Shown piece by piece: positions 8,461-16,736 of a stretch of 64,000 bases of DNA. The translations under genes and the position numbers were made by a program. A model generated the notes under the pieces. That model made no database searches. It had not been told where the DNA came from and saw nothing but the letters and a program-made list of their open reading frames with translations. This DNA comes from Amycolatopsis oliviviridis (GTDB taxonomy: Bacteria; Actinomycetota; Actinomycetes; Mycobacteriales; Pseudonocardiaceae). The stretch lies in contig NZ_BNAY01000002.1 of the NCBI RefSeq assembly GCF_014654365.1, positions 868,001 through 932,000 of the forward strand. The letters are read 5' to 3'. Each line of letters opens with the position of its first letter. The first letter of the stretch is position 1.

Positions 8461-9879
8461 TTGACCGAACGAACCCTGCGTATCGAGCCTAGGCCGGAGA
8501 CGGCCCAGGCCCCACCTCCGCACCGGCTGGTCCTCCCGATCGTCCTGACCTGCCAGCTCATGCTCATCCTCGACGCGACGGTGATGAACGTCGCGCTCCC
8601 CCGCATCCAGTCCGAACTCGGCTTCACCGACACCGGCCTGTCCTGGGTGATGACGGCGTACAGCCTCGTCTTCGGCGGCTTGCTGCTGCTCGGCGGCCGG
8701 GCGGGCGACCTGTTCGGCAGGCGGCGGATGTTCGTCGTCGGCGCGGCCGTGTTCACCGCCGCCTCCCTGCTCGGCGGCCTCGCCGGCTCGGCGGAGCTGC
8801 TGATCGCGGCCCGGGTCCTGCAAGGCGTCGGCGCCGCGCTCGCCGGGCCGAGCACCTTGGCCCTGATCACCAGCACGTTCACCGAGGCCAAGGCCAGGGT
8901 GCGCGCGCTGGCGCTGTTCTCGGCGATGTCGAGCGGCGGTTTCGCGATCGGCCTGCTGCTCGGCGGGCTGCTGACCGAATGGATCTCGTGGCGCGCGGCG
9001 CTGTACATCAACGTCCCGTTCGGGCTCGCGATCGTCCTGCTCACCCCAAGGTACGTCGCCGATCCGCCGCGCAGGCGCGCCCGGCTGGACCTGCCCGGCG
9101 CGTTCACCGGCACCCTCGGCGTCGGCTCGCTCGTGTTCGCCTTCACCCACGCCGCTTCCGACGGCTGGGGCGACACGATCACCCTCGGCACCCTCGCCGC
9201 CGGCTTGGCCCTGCTGGCCGCGTTCGTCACCATCGAGAGCAGGGTGAGCGAACCGTTGATCCCGCTGCGCCTGTTCGCCGAACGCGACCGCGCCGCGGCC
9301 TACGTCAACTTCTTCCTCGGCCCGATGGCCATGATGTCCATGTTTTTCTTTCTGACCCAGTTCCTGCAGGACATCGCGGGTTTCGCCGCCCTGGAGACCG
9401 GCTTCGCGTTCCTGCCGATGGCGGTCTGCATGTTCGGGCTCAGCAGGCTGATCCCGAAGCTGCTCCCCCGCTTCGGGCCGAAACCGCTCGCCCTGACCGG
9501 GACCGCGCTGATGACCGGCGGGGTCGTCTGGCTGACCACGCTCACCACGGACAGCGGGTACTTCTCGCATCTGCTCGGGCCGATGCTGCTGATGGGCGTC
9601 GGCGCGGGGCTGGCGTTCTCGCCGCTCAGCGTGATCATCATGGCGACGGTGCCCACCGACGACGCGGGAGCCGCGGGCGGCGCGCTCCAGACGTTGCAGC
9701 AGGTCGGGGCGACGCTGGGACTGGCGATCCTGATCACCGTGTTCGGCGCGGTCACGCGGACCCCGTCGGGAAGCCCGGCGGAGACCACGGTCGACGGGAT
9801 GACCTCGGCCTTCACCGCCGCCGCCGTGGTGACGGCGGTGTCGTTCCTGGTGGCGTTGAGTTTCCGGCGCCGGGCTTAG
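8461..9879 (+). CDS. MFS multidrug exporter, DHA2 (EmrB/QacA) family
   Basis: A transporter of 472 residues with about fourteen predicted membrane helices. It contains motif LDATVMNVALPRIQ in TM1, the DHA loop motif GGRAGDLFGRRRMF after TM2 and motif C-like glycines. These place it in the drug:H+ antiporter-2 group, which extrudes drugs, dyes or secondary metabolites using the proton gradient. TTG at 8461 is preferred as start because GGAG lies 6 bp upstream; another TTG at 8449 lacks a site. It is divergent from the TetR gene and ends with its TAG overlapping the TAA of the opposite gene. Confidence 0.92.
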   Translation: MTERTLRIEPRPETAQAPPPHRLVLPIVLTCQLMLILDATVMNVALPRIQSELGFTDTGLSWVMTAYSLVFGGLLLLGGRAGDLFGRRRMFVVGAAVFTAASLLGGLAGSAELLIAARVLQGVGAALAGPSTLALITSTFTEAKARVRALALFSAMSSGGFAIGLLLGGLLTEWISWRAALYINVPFGLAIVLLTPRYVADPPRRRARLDLPGAFTGTLGVGSLVFAFTHAASDGWGDTITLGTLAAGLALLAAFVTIESRVSEPLIPLRLFAERDRAAAYVNFFLGPMAMMSMFFFLTQFLQDIAGFAALETGFAFLPMAVCMFGLSRLIPKLLPRFGPKPLALTGTALMTGGVVWLTTLTTDSGYFSHLLGPMLLMGVGAGLAFSPLSVIIMATVPTDDAGAAGGALQTLQQVGATLGLAILITVFGAVTRTPSGSPAETTVDGMTSAFTAAAVVTAVSFLVALSFRRRA

Positions 9880-10229
9880 AGCTTCACGCCCGCCTGGACC
9901 TTGTGCGTGACCTTGCGCTCCATCACGAAGGAGAAGAATGGGATGCATCCGGCGACCAGCACGAGGAGAGTGCCCTTCATCGACCAGCGGGCCTTGATCG
10001 CGAGGTCGACCGCGAGCAGCAGGTAGATCAGGTAGAGCCCGCCGTGGACCATGGGGATCATCTTCACGAACTGGGGAAGCTCCACGCGGAAGACGTACTG
10101 CAGCAGCATCTCGACGACCAGCCCGAGCAGGGCCACACCGGTGGCGTACGCCGCGACGCGGAACCGGATCAGCGGTCCGCCCAGCGAGACCGGGCGGGCC
10201 GGGGCGGCGTCGTCAGTTCGGGTGGTCAT
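9876..10229 (-). CDS. DUF3817 membrane protein
   Basis: A 117-residue integral membrane protein with about three helices and the family signature VKMIPMVHGGLYLIYLLLAVDLA. The C-terminus contains FFSFVMERKV, also typical. DUF3817 proteins are small actinobacterial and proteobacterial membrane proteins of unknown function. The frame is open upstream, but ATG at 10229 begins the family-like sequence MTTRTDD. It lies 23 bp downstream of another small membrane protein gene and probably shares its transcript. Its stop overlaps the exporter stop (TTAG), leaving no room for a terminator. Confidence 0.9.
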   Translation of the reverse strand: MTTRTDDAAPARPVSLGGPLIRFRVAAYATGVALLGLVVEMLLQYVFRVELPQFVKMIPMVHGGLYLIYLLLAVDLAIKARWSMKGTLLVLVAGCIPFFSFVMERKVTHKVQAGVKL

Positions 10230-10252
10230 AGGGTCTCGAACCTCTCTGGGGA

Positions 10253-10624
10253 CTACTTGTCGCGGGCGTTGAGTTCGCGCAGGTACCGGTTGTAGGCGGC
10301 GAGCTCGTCGTCCTCGGGCGGCTGCGGGGCCGGGGCGCGCCGCTGCCGGGGCGCGGGCACCTCGGGGACGGCGGTCTCGGCCACCGTCTCCTGGGCGTCG
10401 GCCTCGGCTGCGCGGCGACGGAGTTTGCGGATGCGCCAGAACATGAACGCGGGGAACAGCCCGAACAGCGGCCACTGCAGGACGTAGCCGAGGTTCTGGA
10501 AGGTCCCGCTGGCCGAGGAGAACCGCTCCCACTGCCACCAGGCGAGCCCGCAGCACAGCGCCAGGCTCACCAGGCAGACGCCGGCGATGCCGAGACGGCG
10601 CAGGGTGACGGACGATGCGGGCAC
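10253..10624 (-). CDS. Small two-helix membrane protein
   Basis: A 123-residue protein starting at GTG. Two hydrophobic helices (about residues 10-27 and 44-62) are followed by a basic stretch RIRKLRRR and a proline-rich cytoplasmic tail ending in DDELAAYNRYLRELNARD. I recall this C-terminal LAAYNRYL motif from conserved actinobacterial membrane proteins next to DUF3817 genes, but I know no function. The proximity to the DUF3817 gene (23 bp) suggests joint expression. Confidence 0.8.
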   Translation of the reverse strand: MPASSVTLRRLGIAGVCLVSLALCCGLAWWQWERFSSASGTFQNLGYVLQWPLFGLFPAFMFWRIRKLRRRAAEADAQETVAETAVPEVPAPRQRRAPAPQPPEDDELAAYNRYLRELNARDK

Positions 10625-10672
10625 GCATCGACGCTAGCACTGGGCGCGCGGCGAAAGTTCGGCGACCGGGCC

Positions 10673-10694
10673 GGTCGGGACCTTGGTCCCGACC
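10673..10694. repeat. 22-bp inverted repeat upstream of a membrane protein gene
   Basis: GGTCGGGACC and GGTCCCGACC are separated by TT. The element lies about 50 bp upstream of the GTG at 10624. It could be an operator or a small hairpin; no regulator is assignable. Confidence 0.4.
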
Positions 10695-10732
10695 GCTCCT
10701 CCGCGTTCCACTCGCTGGGCTCGAAGGCGTGA

Positions 10733-10824
10733 CTCGCGTGCTTGTGGACGGATCTCGCGTGCTTGAACCCCGCACTCGGGTGTCCGGCGCTCAAGCACGC
10801 GAGTTCCGTCTTCAAGCACGCGAG
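10733..10824. repeat. Nested inverted repeat of a 12-bp element, four copies
   Basis: CTCGCGTGCTTG occurs directly at 10733-10744 and 10754-10765, and inverted as CAAGCACGCGAG at 10792-10803 and 10813-10824. The four copies can fold into two nested stems. The last copy is 16 bp from the stop of the lytic transglycosylase, so a terminator role is plausible. The sequence differs from the other palindrome families in this window. Confidence 0.65.
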
Positions 10825-10839
10825 CGCGGCACGCGCGGG

Positions 10840-11724
10840 TCACTTGGTCGCGGCGACGGCCTTCGCGTAGTCGTCCGCCAGCCCGAAGACCTTCTGCGCG
10901 TACTCGGTCGAGTTGTTGTACGACAGGATCCCCTGCCACCACCCCGACGCCGCCGACATGTCGCGGTTGTTCACGCACAGGTAGCGCGCCGCGGCCAGCG
11001 TCGCGTCGTCGATCTGCTGCGGGTCGCCGACGCCGTCGCGGTTGCCGTCGGCGGCGTACCGGCGCCAGGTGCTGGGGATGAACTGCATCGGGCCGACCGC
11101 GCGGTCGACGGCCGGGTCCCCGTCGAACTGGCCGCCGTCGGTGTCGCCGATGGCCTTGACCCCGGGCGACCCGTCGAGCGGGACGCCGATGATCGGCTTC
11201 GACGGCCGTCCGTCCTGGCCGAGGACGGCTCCGCCGTACTGGCCGTGGTTCGACTCGATCCGGCCGATGCCCGCCAGGGTCGCCCACGAGACCTTGCAGT
11301 TCGGCTGCATCTGGCGCATCGCCAGTTCGGCGTTGCCGTAGGCGAGCAGCGCCCTGGCCGGGATGCCGGTGGCCTGCGCCGCCCGGTCGGACCAGGCGGC
11401 CAAGGGGTCTTTGCCCGGTTTCGGCTGCGCCTGCTGCGGCGTGGTCTGCTGGGTGGCACCGCCCGCGACGGTGGCGTTGACCGGGGCGACCGAGCCGGGT
11501 TTGACGTCCGCCGCCTTGACCTGCAGCGCGGGGATCTCCATCGTCGTGGGACTCGCGACCGGGGCCGACGCCTTGGTCACCAGCCAGACCCCGCCCCCGG
11601 CGAGGCCGAGCACGGCCAGCACGATCACCAGCCTGCCGAGTACGGCGGCGCCCACTCCGCGACGCGGCGGAGCGGGCGTGGCCGGGTCGGCGACGAGTTC
11701 GTCGTTTTCCGGGGTGGTGCGCAC
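10840..11724 (-). CDS. Membrane-anchored lytic murein transglycosylase
   Basis: A 294-residue protein starting at GTG with GGAGG upstream. A single N-terminal helix at about 31-50 anchors it; residues 55-105 are a Pro/Gln/Thr linker; the rest is a soluble-lytic-transglycosylase-like domain outside the membrane. LAGIGRIESNHGQYGG contains the probable catalytic Glu157, and AVGPMQFIPSTW near residue 215 is the second family motif. The enzyme cleaves the MurNAc-GlcNAc bond of peptidoglycan with anhydro-MurNAc formation. No SH3 or LysM wall-binding domain is visible. Confidence 0.92.
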   Translation of the reverse strand: MRTTPENDELVADPATPAPPRRGVGAAVLGRLVIVLAVLGLAGGGVWLVTKASAPVASPTTMEIPALQVKAADVKPGSVAPVNATVAGGATQQTTPQQAQPKPGKDPLAAWSDRAAQATGIPARALLAYGNAELAMRQMQPNCKVSWATLAGIGRIESNHGQYGGAVLGQDGRPSKPIIGVPLDGSPGVKAIGDTDGGQFDGDPAVDRAVGPMQFIPSTWRRYAADGNRDGVGDPQQIDDATLAAARYLCVNNRDMSAASGWWQGILSYNNSTEYAQKVFGLADDYAKAVAATK

Positions 11725-11855
11725 GAAGCGGGTCCTCCAGCGTGGGCGGCGATCACGACCGATGCTCGAACAACGAGCCCGCGCAGGTTAGCGTTACGCG
11801 GTAGCCGAGATCGCCCTTGCCACGCCGGTTCACCCGCGCGTGCGCGAAGTTCTCA

Positions 11856-12338
11856 TCAGGCGGACTTCTGCTGCCTCGCCAGTCGCGCGACGCACCAGGC
11901 CGGGGCGCTGCCGCGGCGGAGGTGCTGCAGGACGGTCATCGGGCCGAGACGACGACCCAGGTCGGACGGCGTGAGCCCGGCCGCGCGGTAGTCGAGGGCG
12001 CGCTGGTCGAGCGGGCTGATGCCAGCGTCCCACCAGGCTTCGGCCTCGGCGACCCCGCCGACCATCTGCCACCAGCCTGCGGCGGCGACGAGCAGGTCAC
12101 GCGGGACATCGGGAAGACGGCTGCTCATGGCGTCGACGTAGCCGGGGTCGGCGGCCTCGACCGGCGCCCAGCGCGCCTGGCCGGACTGCTGACGCTGACC
12201 CGGGATACCGGGAGCCTGACGGGGTGCGTCAGCGAGCCACGCGGACGCGATCCTGTCCGTCTCCCGCTCCTCGGGGGTTTGCTCACGCTCGGCCGCCCAC
12301 TGCCGGATCAACGCATCGACTCCGGGATCTCCGGTCAT
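11856..12338 (-). CDS. Hypothetical protein
   Basis: A 160-residue protein with strong gene signals: ATG preceded at 6 bp by GAGGAGG and codon use like its neighbours. It is acidic to neutral, lacks a signal peptide or membrane segment, and has several tryptophans (GWWQMVGG, EAWWDAG). I do not recognise the family. It is flanked by a transglycosylase gene downstream and a weakly coding 350-bp stretch upstream, so context gives no function. Confidence 0.75.
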   Translation of the reverse strand: MTGDPGVDALIRQWAAEREQTPEERETDRIASAWLADAPRQAPGIPGQRQQSGQARWAPVEAADPGYVDAMSSRLPDVPRDLLVAAAGWWQMVGGVAEAEAWWDAGISPLDQRALDYRAAGLTPSDLGRRLGPMTVLQHLRRGSAPAWCVARLARQQKSA

Positions 12339-12689
12339 CCCTGCCTCCTCATGATTCCCCGACTGACAAGTCCTGACTTACTTGCCCGGCTGAAAGTTTC
12401 CGCTGCTTTGGGGCTTGCACCTGCGGAAACGTTCGCCCAGGAGGCCGGCTCCGGCGCCTGGAGGACCAACCGATCACGCAATGTGAGCACCGTAGGGGCG
12501 CGGAGGTCTATTCCGCCAGAGCTTCCAGGGCACGAATTCGTCGACCAGCGGGTTTTCGGGGGCAATCCACCCGGATGGTCGAGTCGTCCGACCGAAATCC
12601 GAGGTAGGTGACGCTGAGTGATATTCGCTGGTGAACGCGCACAGTGATCACCGGCGTCGCGAAAGGACACCGGTTTGCGTGGCGACGGA
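12339..12689. other. 350-bp stretch without a recognised gene
   Basis: Between the 160-residue hypothetical gene and the 55-residue membrane protein gene I find no ORF with convincing start, ribosome binding site or protein-like composition on either strand. It probably holds the promoter of the downstream minus-strand gene. No strong palindrome is visible. Confidence 0.6.
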
Positions 12690-12857
12690 TCAGGAGAAGA
12701 GGCTCCGGACGAACGTCACGATGGCTTCGGCACCGGACCGGAGCCAGCCGAGCGCGGTGTGCACGGCGTCGGCGGACTGGGTCGGCTTGCTGATCAGAAA
12801 GAAGAGCACGAGCGCGACGACAGCGATCACAACGAATTTCTTCAAGCCGGGCGACAT
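12690..12857 (-). CDS. 55-residue single-helix membrane protein
   Basis: A small gene translates to a lysine-led helix FVVIAVVALVLFFLIS (about residues 8-23), then an amphipathic segment ADAVHTALGWLRSGAEAIVTFVRSLFS ending the protein. Third-position GC is high throughout and the pattern (N-terminal helix, DAV..LGWL..GAEAI, FVRS-F end) looks like a conserved small actinobacterial membrane protein, although I cannot name it. ATG at 12857 is preceded by GGATGGAG. It is divergent from the crotonase gene. Function unknown. Confidence 0.7.
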   Translation of the reverse strand: MSPGLKKFVVIAVVALVLFFLISKPTQSADAVHTALGWLRSGAEAIVTFVRSLFS

Positions 12858-12977
12858 GGCTCCATCCCATCACACCGTAGTGTCCAGACGATGACTCCGC
12901 GCGCACTGCGGACTTTGTCACCACTTTAAGGAAAACCGGGCCTGGTTGCCCACTCTGTTTCACCGAGGGAGCGATCG

Positions 12978-13763
12978 ATGAGCGAAAGCGTTCTCGTCCA
13001 CCGAGAAGGACCGGTGACGACGATCACGCTGAACCGGCCCGGCGCCCGCAACGCGGTGGACGGGCCGACCGCGGCGGCGCTGGCGGACGCGTTCCGCGCC
13101 TTCGACGCCGACGAGGACGCCGCGGTCGCCGTCCTCACCGGTTCGGGTGACGCCTTCTGTGCCGGAGCCGACCTGAAGGCCGTCGGGACCGACCGCACGA
13201 ACTCCCTCAGTCCATCGGGTGACGGTCCGATGGGGCCGACGCGGATGACGCTGTCGAAGCCGGTGATCGCCGCGGTCCACGGGCACGCCGTCGCGGGCGG
13301 CCTGGAACTGGCGCTGTGGTGCGATCTGCGGGTCGCCGACAGCACGGCCGTCTTCGGCGTGTTCTGCCGCCGCTGGGGTGTCCCGCTGATCGACGGCGGC
13401 ACGGTGCGCCTCCCCCGGCTGATCGGGCATTCGCGGGCGATGGACCTGATCCTCACCGGCCGTCCGGTCGACGCCGTCGAGGCGCTCGCGATCGGGCTGG
13501 CGAACCGGGTCGTCCCCGACGGCGAGGCACTGGCGGCCGCGCAAGCCCTGGCGCGTGAACTGGCCGCGTTCCCGCAAGCCTGCCTGCGCGCGGACCGCGC
13601 GTCCGCGTACGGCCAGTACGGGCTCACCGAGGAAGAGGCGATGCGGGCCGAGTTCTCGCACGCGCTGACCGGCGGCGGACTCGCCGCGGAAGCGGTCGAA
13701 GGCGCCAGCCGGTTCAGTGACGGCGCGGGGCGTCACGGCAGCTTCGGCGGCTCGCGGCCCTAA
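12978..13763 (+). CDS. Crotonase / enoyl-CoA hydratase-isomerase family protein
   Basis: A 261-residue crotonase-fold protein. The CoA-binding oxyanion-hole segments are FCAGADLKAVG near residue 60 and HGHAVAGGLELA around residue 105. Compared with rat mitochondrial hydratase, the Glu144 equivalent is present as E110 (GGLELA), but the Glu164 position in FGQPE is replaced by Cys130 in FGVFC. A canonical hydration reaction is therefore doubtful; isomerase, hydrolase or another crotonase chemistry is possible. It lies next to an acyl-CoA dehydrogenase/racemase operon on the opposite strand, which suggests acyl-CoA metabolism. Confidence 0.88.
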   Translation: MSESVLVHREGPVTTITLNRPGARNAVDGPTAAALADAFRAFDADEDAAVAVLTGSGDAFCAGADLKAVGTDRTNSLSPSGDGPMGPTRMTLSKPVIAAVHGHAVAGGLELALWCDLRVADSTAVFGVFCRRWGVPLIDGGTVRLPRLIGHSRAMDLILTGRPVDAVEALAIGLANRVVPDGEALAAAQALARELAAFPQACLRADRASAYGQYGLTEEEAMRAEFSHALTGGGLAAEAVEGASRFSDGAGRHGSFGGSRP

Positions 13764-13773
13764 TCTCTATCGG

Positions 13774-14310
13774 ATGAACGAAACCGGAGTCGCGCTCAGA
13801 CCGGTGTCCGAAGAAGACCTGCCGATGCTCGAAGCGCTCACGAACGATCCCCAGGCCACGGGCAAGTTCGAGTGGCACGGCTGGCACGACCCGCACTTCC
13901 TGCGCCGCCGCTGGGCCGAGACCGGCATGCTCGCGGCCGACAACGGGATGCTGATGATCGAGCTCGACGGGCGGCGGCTCGGTTTCGTCTCGTGGCACAA
14001 GACCAGGACCGGGTCGACGTCGTACTGCTGGAACGCCGGCCTCGTGCTCATCCCCGAGGCCCGCGGGCACGGCTACGGCACCGAGGCCCAGCGGTTGCTG
14101 GTCCGCTACCTCTTCGCGCACACGCAGATGAACCGCGTCGAAGCGTCGACGGAAGCGGGTAACACCGCCGAGCAGCGCTCCCTGGCGAAAGCGGGCTTCA
14201 CCAGGGAGGGTGTGTTGCGCGGCTACGGGTTCCGGGACGGGGCCTGGCGCGACCACGTCCTCTATTCGATGCTGCGGTCCGATCTGGACCCCGGCCCGGA
14301 ACGTCCTTAG
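13774..14310 (+). CDS. GNAT family N-acetyltransferase (RimJ/RimL-like)
   Basis: A 178-residue acetyltransferase. The frame is open further upstream into the crotonase gene, but ATG at 13774 gives the family-typical start VALRPVSEEDLPMLEAL. The acetyl-CoA loop is visible as PEARGHGYGTEAQRLLVRY near residue 95, and the C-terminal half has the RimJ/RimL-like pattern NRVEASTEAGNTAEQRSLAKAGF followed by EGVLRG. It acetylates an amino group on an unknown small molecule or protein. It starts 10 bp after the crotonase stop, and its stop overlaps the racemase stop by 4 bp. Confidence 0.9.
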   Translation: MNETGVALRPVSEEDLPMLEALTNDPQATGKFEWHGWHDPHFLRRRWAETGMLAADNGMLMIELDGRRLGFVSWHKTRTGSTSYCWNAGLVLIPEARGHGYGTEAQRLLVRYLFAHTQMNRVEASTEAGNTAEQRSLAKAGFTREGVLRGYGFRDGAWRDHVLYSMLRSDLDPGPERP

Positions 14311-15449
14311 ACGATGGCGCCCGCGGCCTTGAGCCGCTCGATCCCATCAGCGTCCACACCGAGTTCCGCGAGGACACCGGCGGTGTCGGCACCCTTGGGC
14401 CGCGGCGGTTCCGGCGTCTCCGACGGCGTGCGGTCGAACCTCGGCGCGGGCGCCGGCTGCATCATGCCGCCGACGTCCACGAAGGTCCCGCGCGCGACGT
14501 TGTGCGGATGCGACGGTGCCTCCCTGGGCGCGAGCACCGGCGTCAGGCACGCGTCGGTGCCCTCGGCCTTCGCGACCAGTTCGTCGCGAGTGTGCTTCGC
14601 GACGGCCTCGGCGACGATCTTGCGCAGCTTCGGCCACTCGTTCTTGTCGACGTGGACCGGCGTCTCCTCGGGATCGAGACCGAGCACCTTCACCAGGTCG
14701 CCCCAGAACCGCATCTCGATCGCGCCGATGGCGACGTACTTGCCGTCGGCGGTCTCGTAGGTGTCGTAGAACGGCGCGCCGCCGTCGAGCATGTTCTCGC
14801 CGCGCCCGCCGGGCCAGAGCCCGGAGTCCAGCATCCCGTGCAGGCTGGTGGTCAGCAGGGCCGCGCCGTCCACCATGGACGCGTCGACCACCTGTCCCTT
14901 GCCCGACGACGTGCGTTCGTACAGCGCCGCCAGCACGCCCATCGCGAGCAGGAGGCCACCGCCGCCGAAGTCGCCGACGAGGTTGAGCGGCACCACCGGC
15001 CGCTCCCCCGCGTGCCCGATGGGTTCGAGCGCGCCGGAGATGCCGATGTAGTTGATGTCGTGCCCGGCGACGGTCGCCAGCGGCCCGTCCTGGCCGTAGC
15101 CGGTCATCCGGCCGTACACCAGCCGCGGGTTGCGGGCGTGGACCTGTGCCGGCCCGATGCCCATCCGCTCGGCGACGCCGGGACGGAACCCTTCGATGAG
15201 CACGTCGGCGCCCTCGGCGAGTTTCAGCACCAGTTCGACCCCCTCGGGGGTCTTGGTGTTGATCCCGATCGACCGCCTGCCCCTGGCGAGCGGATCGTTC
15301 GGGAAGCCGATGACGTCGTTGCCCGGTGTCGCCCGGTCGATCCGGACGACCTCCGCGCCGAGATCGGCGAGGATCGTGCAGGCGAACGGCGCCGGGGCGA
15401 GCCCGGCCAGTTCGACGACCTTGAGCCCGCTCAGCGGCCCAGCCTTCAT
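14307..15449 (-). CDS. Alpha-methylacyl-CoA racemase (CaiB/BaiF family)
   Basis: A 380-residue family III CoA-transferase-fold protein. From the ATG at 15449 (preferred; GTG at 15455 is also possible), H130 (AGHDINY), D160 (GDFGGG) and E245 (GAIEMRF) are all exactly four residues after the catalytic H126, D156 and E241 of M. tuberculosis MCR. This spacing strongly favours racemase over CoA-transferase. It interconverts R and S alpha-methyl-branched acyl-CoAs so that beta-oxidation of branched fatty acids or sterol side chains can proceed. It follows the acyl-CoA dehydrogenase gene by about 30 bp in the same operon. Confidence 0.9.
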   Translation of the reverse strand: MKAGPLSGLKVVELAGLAPAPFACTILADLGAEVVRIDRATPGNDVIGFPNDPLARGRRSIGINTKTPEGVELVLKLAEGADVLIEGFRPGVAERMGIGPAQVHARNPRLVYGRMTGYGQDGPLATVAGHDINYIGISGALEPIGHAGERPVVPLNLVGDFGGGGLLLAMGVLAALYERTSSGKGQVVDASMVDGAALLTTSLHGMLDSGLWPGGRGENMLDGGAPFYDTYETADGKYVAIGAIEMRFWGDLVKVLGLDPEETPVHVDKNEWPKLRKIVAEAVAKHTRDELVAKAEGTDACLTPVLAPREAPSHPHNVARGTFVDVGGMMQPAPAPRFDRTPSETPEPPRPKGADTAGVLAELGVDADGIERLKAAGAIV

Positions 15450-15480
15450 CGCCACGTCCTTTCCTGATACGGCAACGGTT

Positions 15481-16632
15481 TCACAGCGTGCGGGAGATGA
15501 TTTCCTTCATGATCTCGCTGGTGCCGCCGAAGATCCGGGAGATGCGGATGTCGGCCCACGCGCGCGCGATCGGGTACTCGGTCATGTAGCCGTAGCCGCC
15601 GAAGAGCTGCAGGCAGTCGTCGACCACCTTGTTGACCCGTTCGGTGGTCCACAGCTTCGCCATGGCCGCGCCCTGCACGTCGAGTTCCTTGCGCAGGTGC
15701 CGTTCGATGCACTGGTCGAGGTACGCGCGCGAAACGGCGGCTTCGGTAGCGGCCTCGGCGAGTTTGAACTTCGTGTTCTGGAAGTTGTAGATCGGACGGC
15801 CGAACGCCTGGCGGTCCTTGGTGTAGGCGATGGTCTGGTCGATCGCGGCCTCCATCCCGGCGACCGCGGTGACGGCGATGATCAGCCGTTCCTGCGGCAG
15901 CTGCTGCATGAGCTGGATGAAGCCGAGGCCTTCCTGGTCGCCGAGGAGGTTGGCGGCGGGCACGCGGACGTCGTCGAAGTTCAGCTCCGCGGTGTCCTGG
16001 CCCTTGAGCCCGATCTTGTCGAGGACGCGGCCGCGGCTGAAGCCCGGGGTGTCGGTCTCGACGGCGATCAGCGAGACACCCTGCGCACCGGCGTCGGGGT
16101 CGGTCTTCACCGCGACGACGACGAGGTCGGCGTGGAAACCGTTGGTGATGAACGTCTTCGCGCCGTTGATCACGTAGTGGTCGCCGTCGCGCACCGCGCG
16201 GGTCTTGATGTTCTGCAGGTCCGAACCCGTGCCGGGCTCGGTCATCGCGACGGCGCCGACCATCTCGCCGGAGGCGAACTTCGGCAGCCACGCCTTCTTC
16301 TGTTCCTCGTTGGCGTACTCGAGGATGTAGTGCGCGACGATTCCGTTGTGGACGGTGACGCCCCAGGCGCTGTCGCCGGACCGGGCCTGCTCTTCGTACA
16401 GCACGGCCTCGTGGGCGAACGTGCCGCCGCCACCGCCGTACTCCTCAGGGATGGACAGGGCTAGCAGGCCGACCTCGCCCGCCTTCGTCCACAGCTCACG
16501 GTCGACCTTCTTCTCCGCCGCCCAGCGCTCCTGGTTCGGCGCGAGTTCCTTCTGGCAGAAGGTCCGGGCGAGGTCCCGGAGGTCTTCGAGCTCCGTCGTG
16601 CTCCACGAACTCTTCTGGATCTGCAAGGGCAC
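15481..16632 (-). CDS. Acyl-CoA dehydrogenase
   Basis: A 383-residue acyl-CoA dehydrogenase starting at GTG with AGGAGG upstream. FAD/substrate signatures are AMTEPGTGSDLQNIKTRA near residue 130 and LFGGYGYMTEYPIARAWADI near 345. The MCAD catalytic position is Gly (FGGTSEI, 368-374), while Glu248 in LPQERLIIA sits where isovaleryl- and long-chain-type enzymes have their base. It forms the alpha,beta double bond of an acyl-CoA, passing electrons to ETF. With the downstream racemase and the divergent TetR it looks like a module for branched or sterol-derived acyl-CoAs. The substrate is inferred. Confidence 0.93.
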   Translation of the reverse strand: MPLQIQKSSWSTTELEDLRDLARTFCQKELAPNQERWAAEKKVDRELWTKAGEVGLLALSIPEEYGGGGGTFAHEAVLYEEQARSGDSAWGVTVHNGIVAHYILEYANEEQKKAWLPKFASGEMVGAVAMTEPGTGSDLQNIKTRAVRDGDHYVINGAKTFITNGFHADLVVVAVKTDPDAGAQGVSLIAVETDTPGFSRGRVLDKIGLKGQDTAELNFDDVRVPAANLLGDQEGLGFIQLMQQLPQERLIIAVTAVAGMEAAIDQTIAYTKDRQAFGRPIYNFQNTKFKLAEAATEAAVSRAYLDQCIERHLRKELDVQGAAMAKLWTTERVNKVVDDCLQLFGGYGYMTEYPIARAWADIRISRIFGGTSEIMKEIISRTL

Positions 16633-16673
16633 GGCCTACGCCTCCTGATCGGACCTGGAAAACATGACGCTTA

Positions 16674-16703
16674 GGATGTAAGTTCCATTCGGAATGTACA
16701 TCC
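16674..16703. promoter_or_regulatory. 30-bp dyad operator between acyl-CoA operon and TetR gene
   Basis: The outer arms GGATGTA (16674-16680) and TACATCC (16697-16703) and inner TTCC/GGAA steps form a 30-bp imperfect dyad. It lies 42 bp upstream of the dehydrogenase GTG and 34 bp upstream of the TetR GTG. Its place makes it the likely operator of the adjacent TetR. Confidence 0.7.
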
Positions 16704-16736
16704 GTACCGAGCTGCACGTAAAGGGGGCCGGATCCG

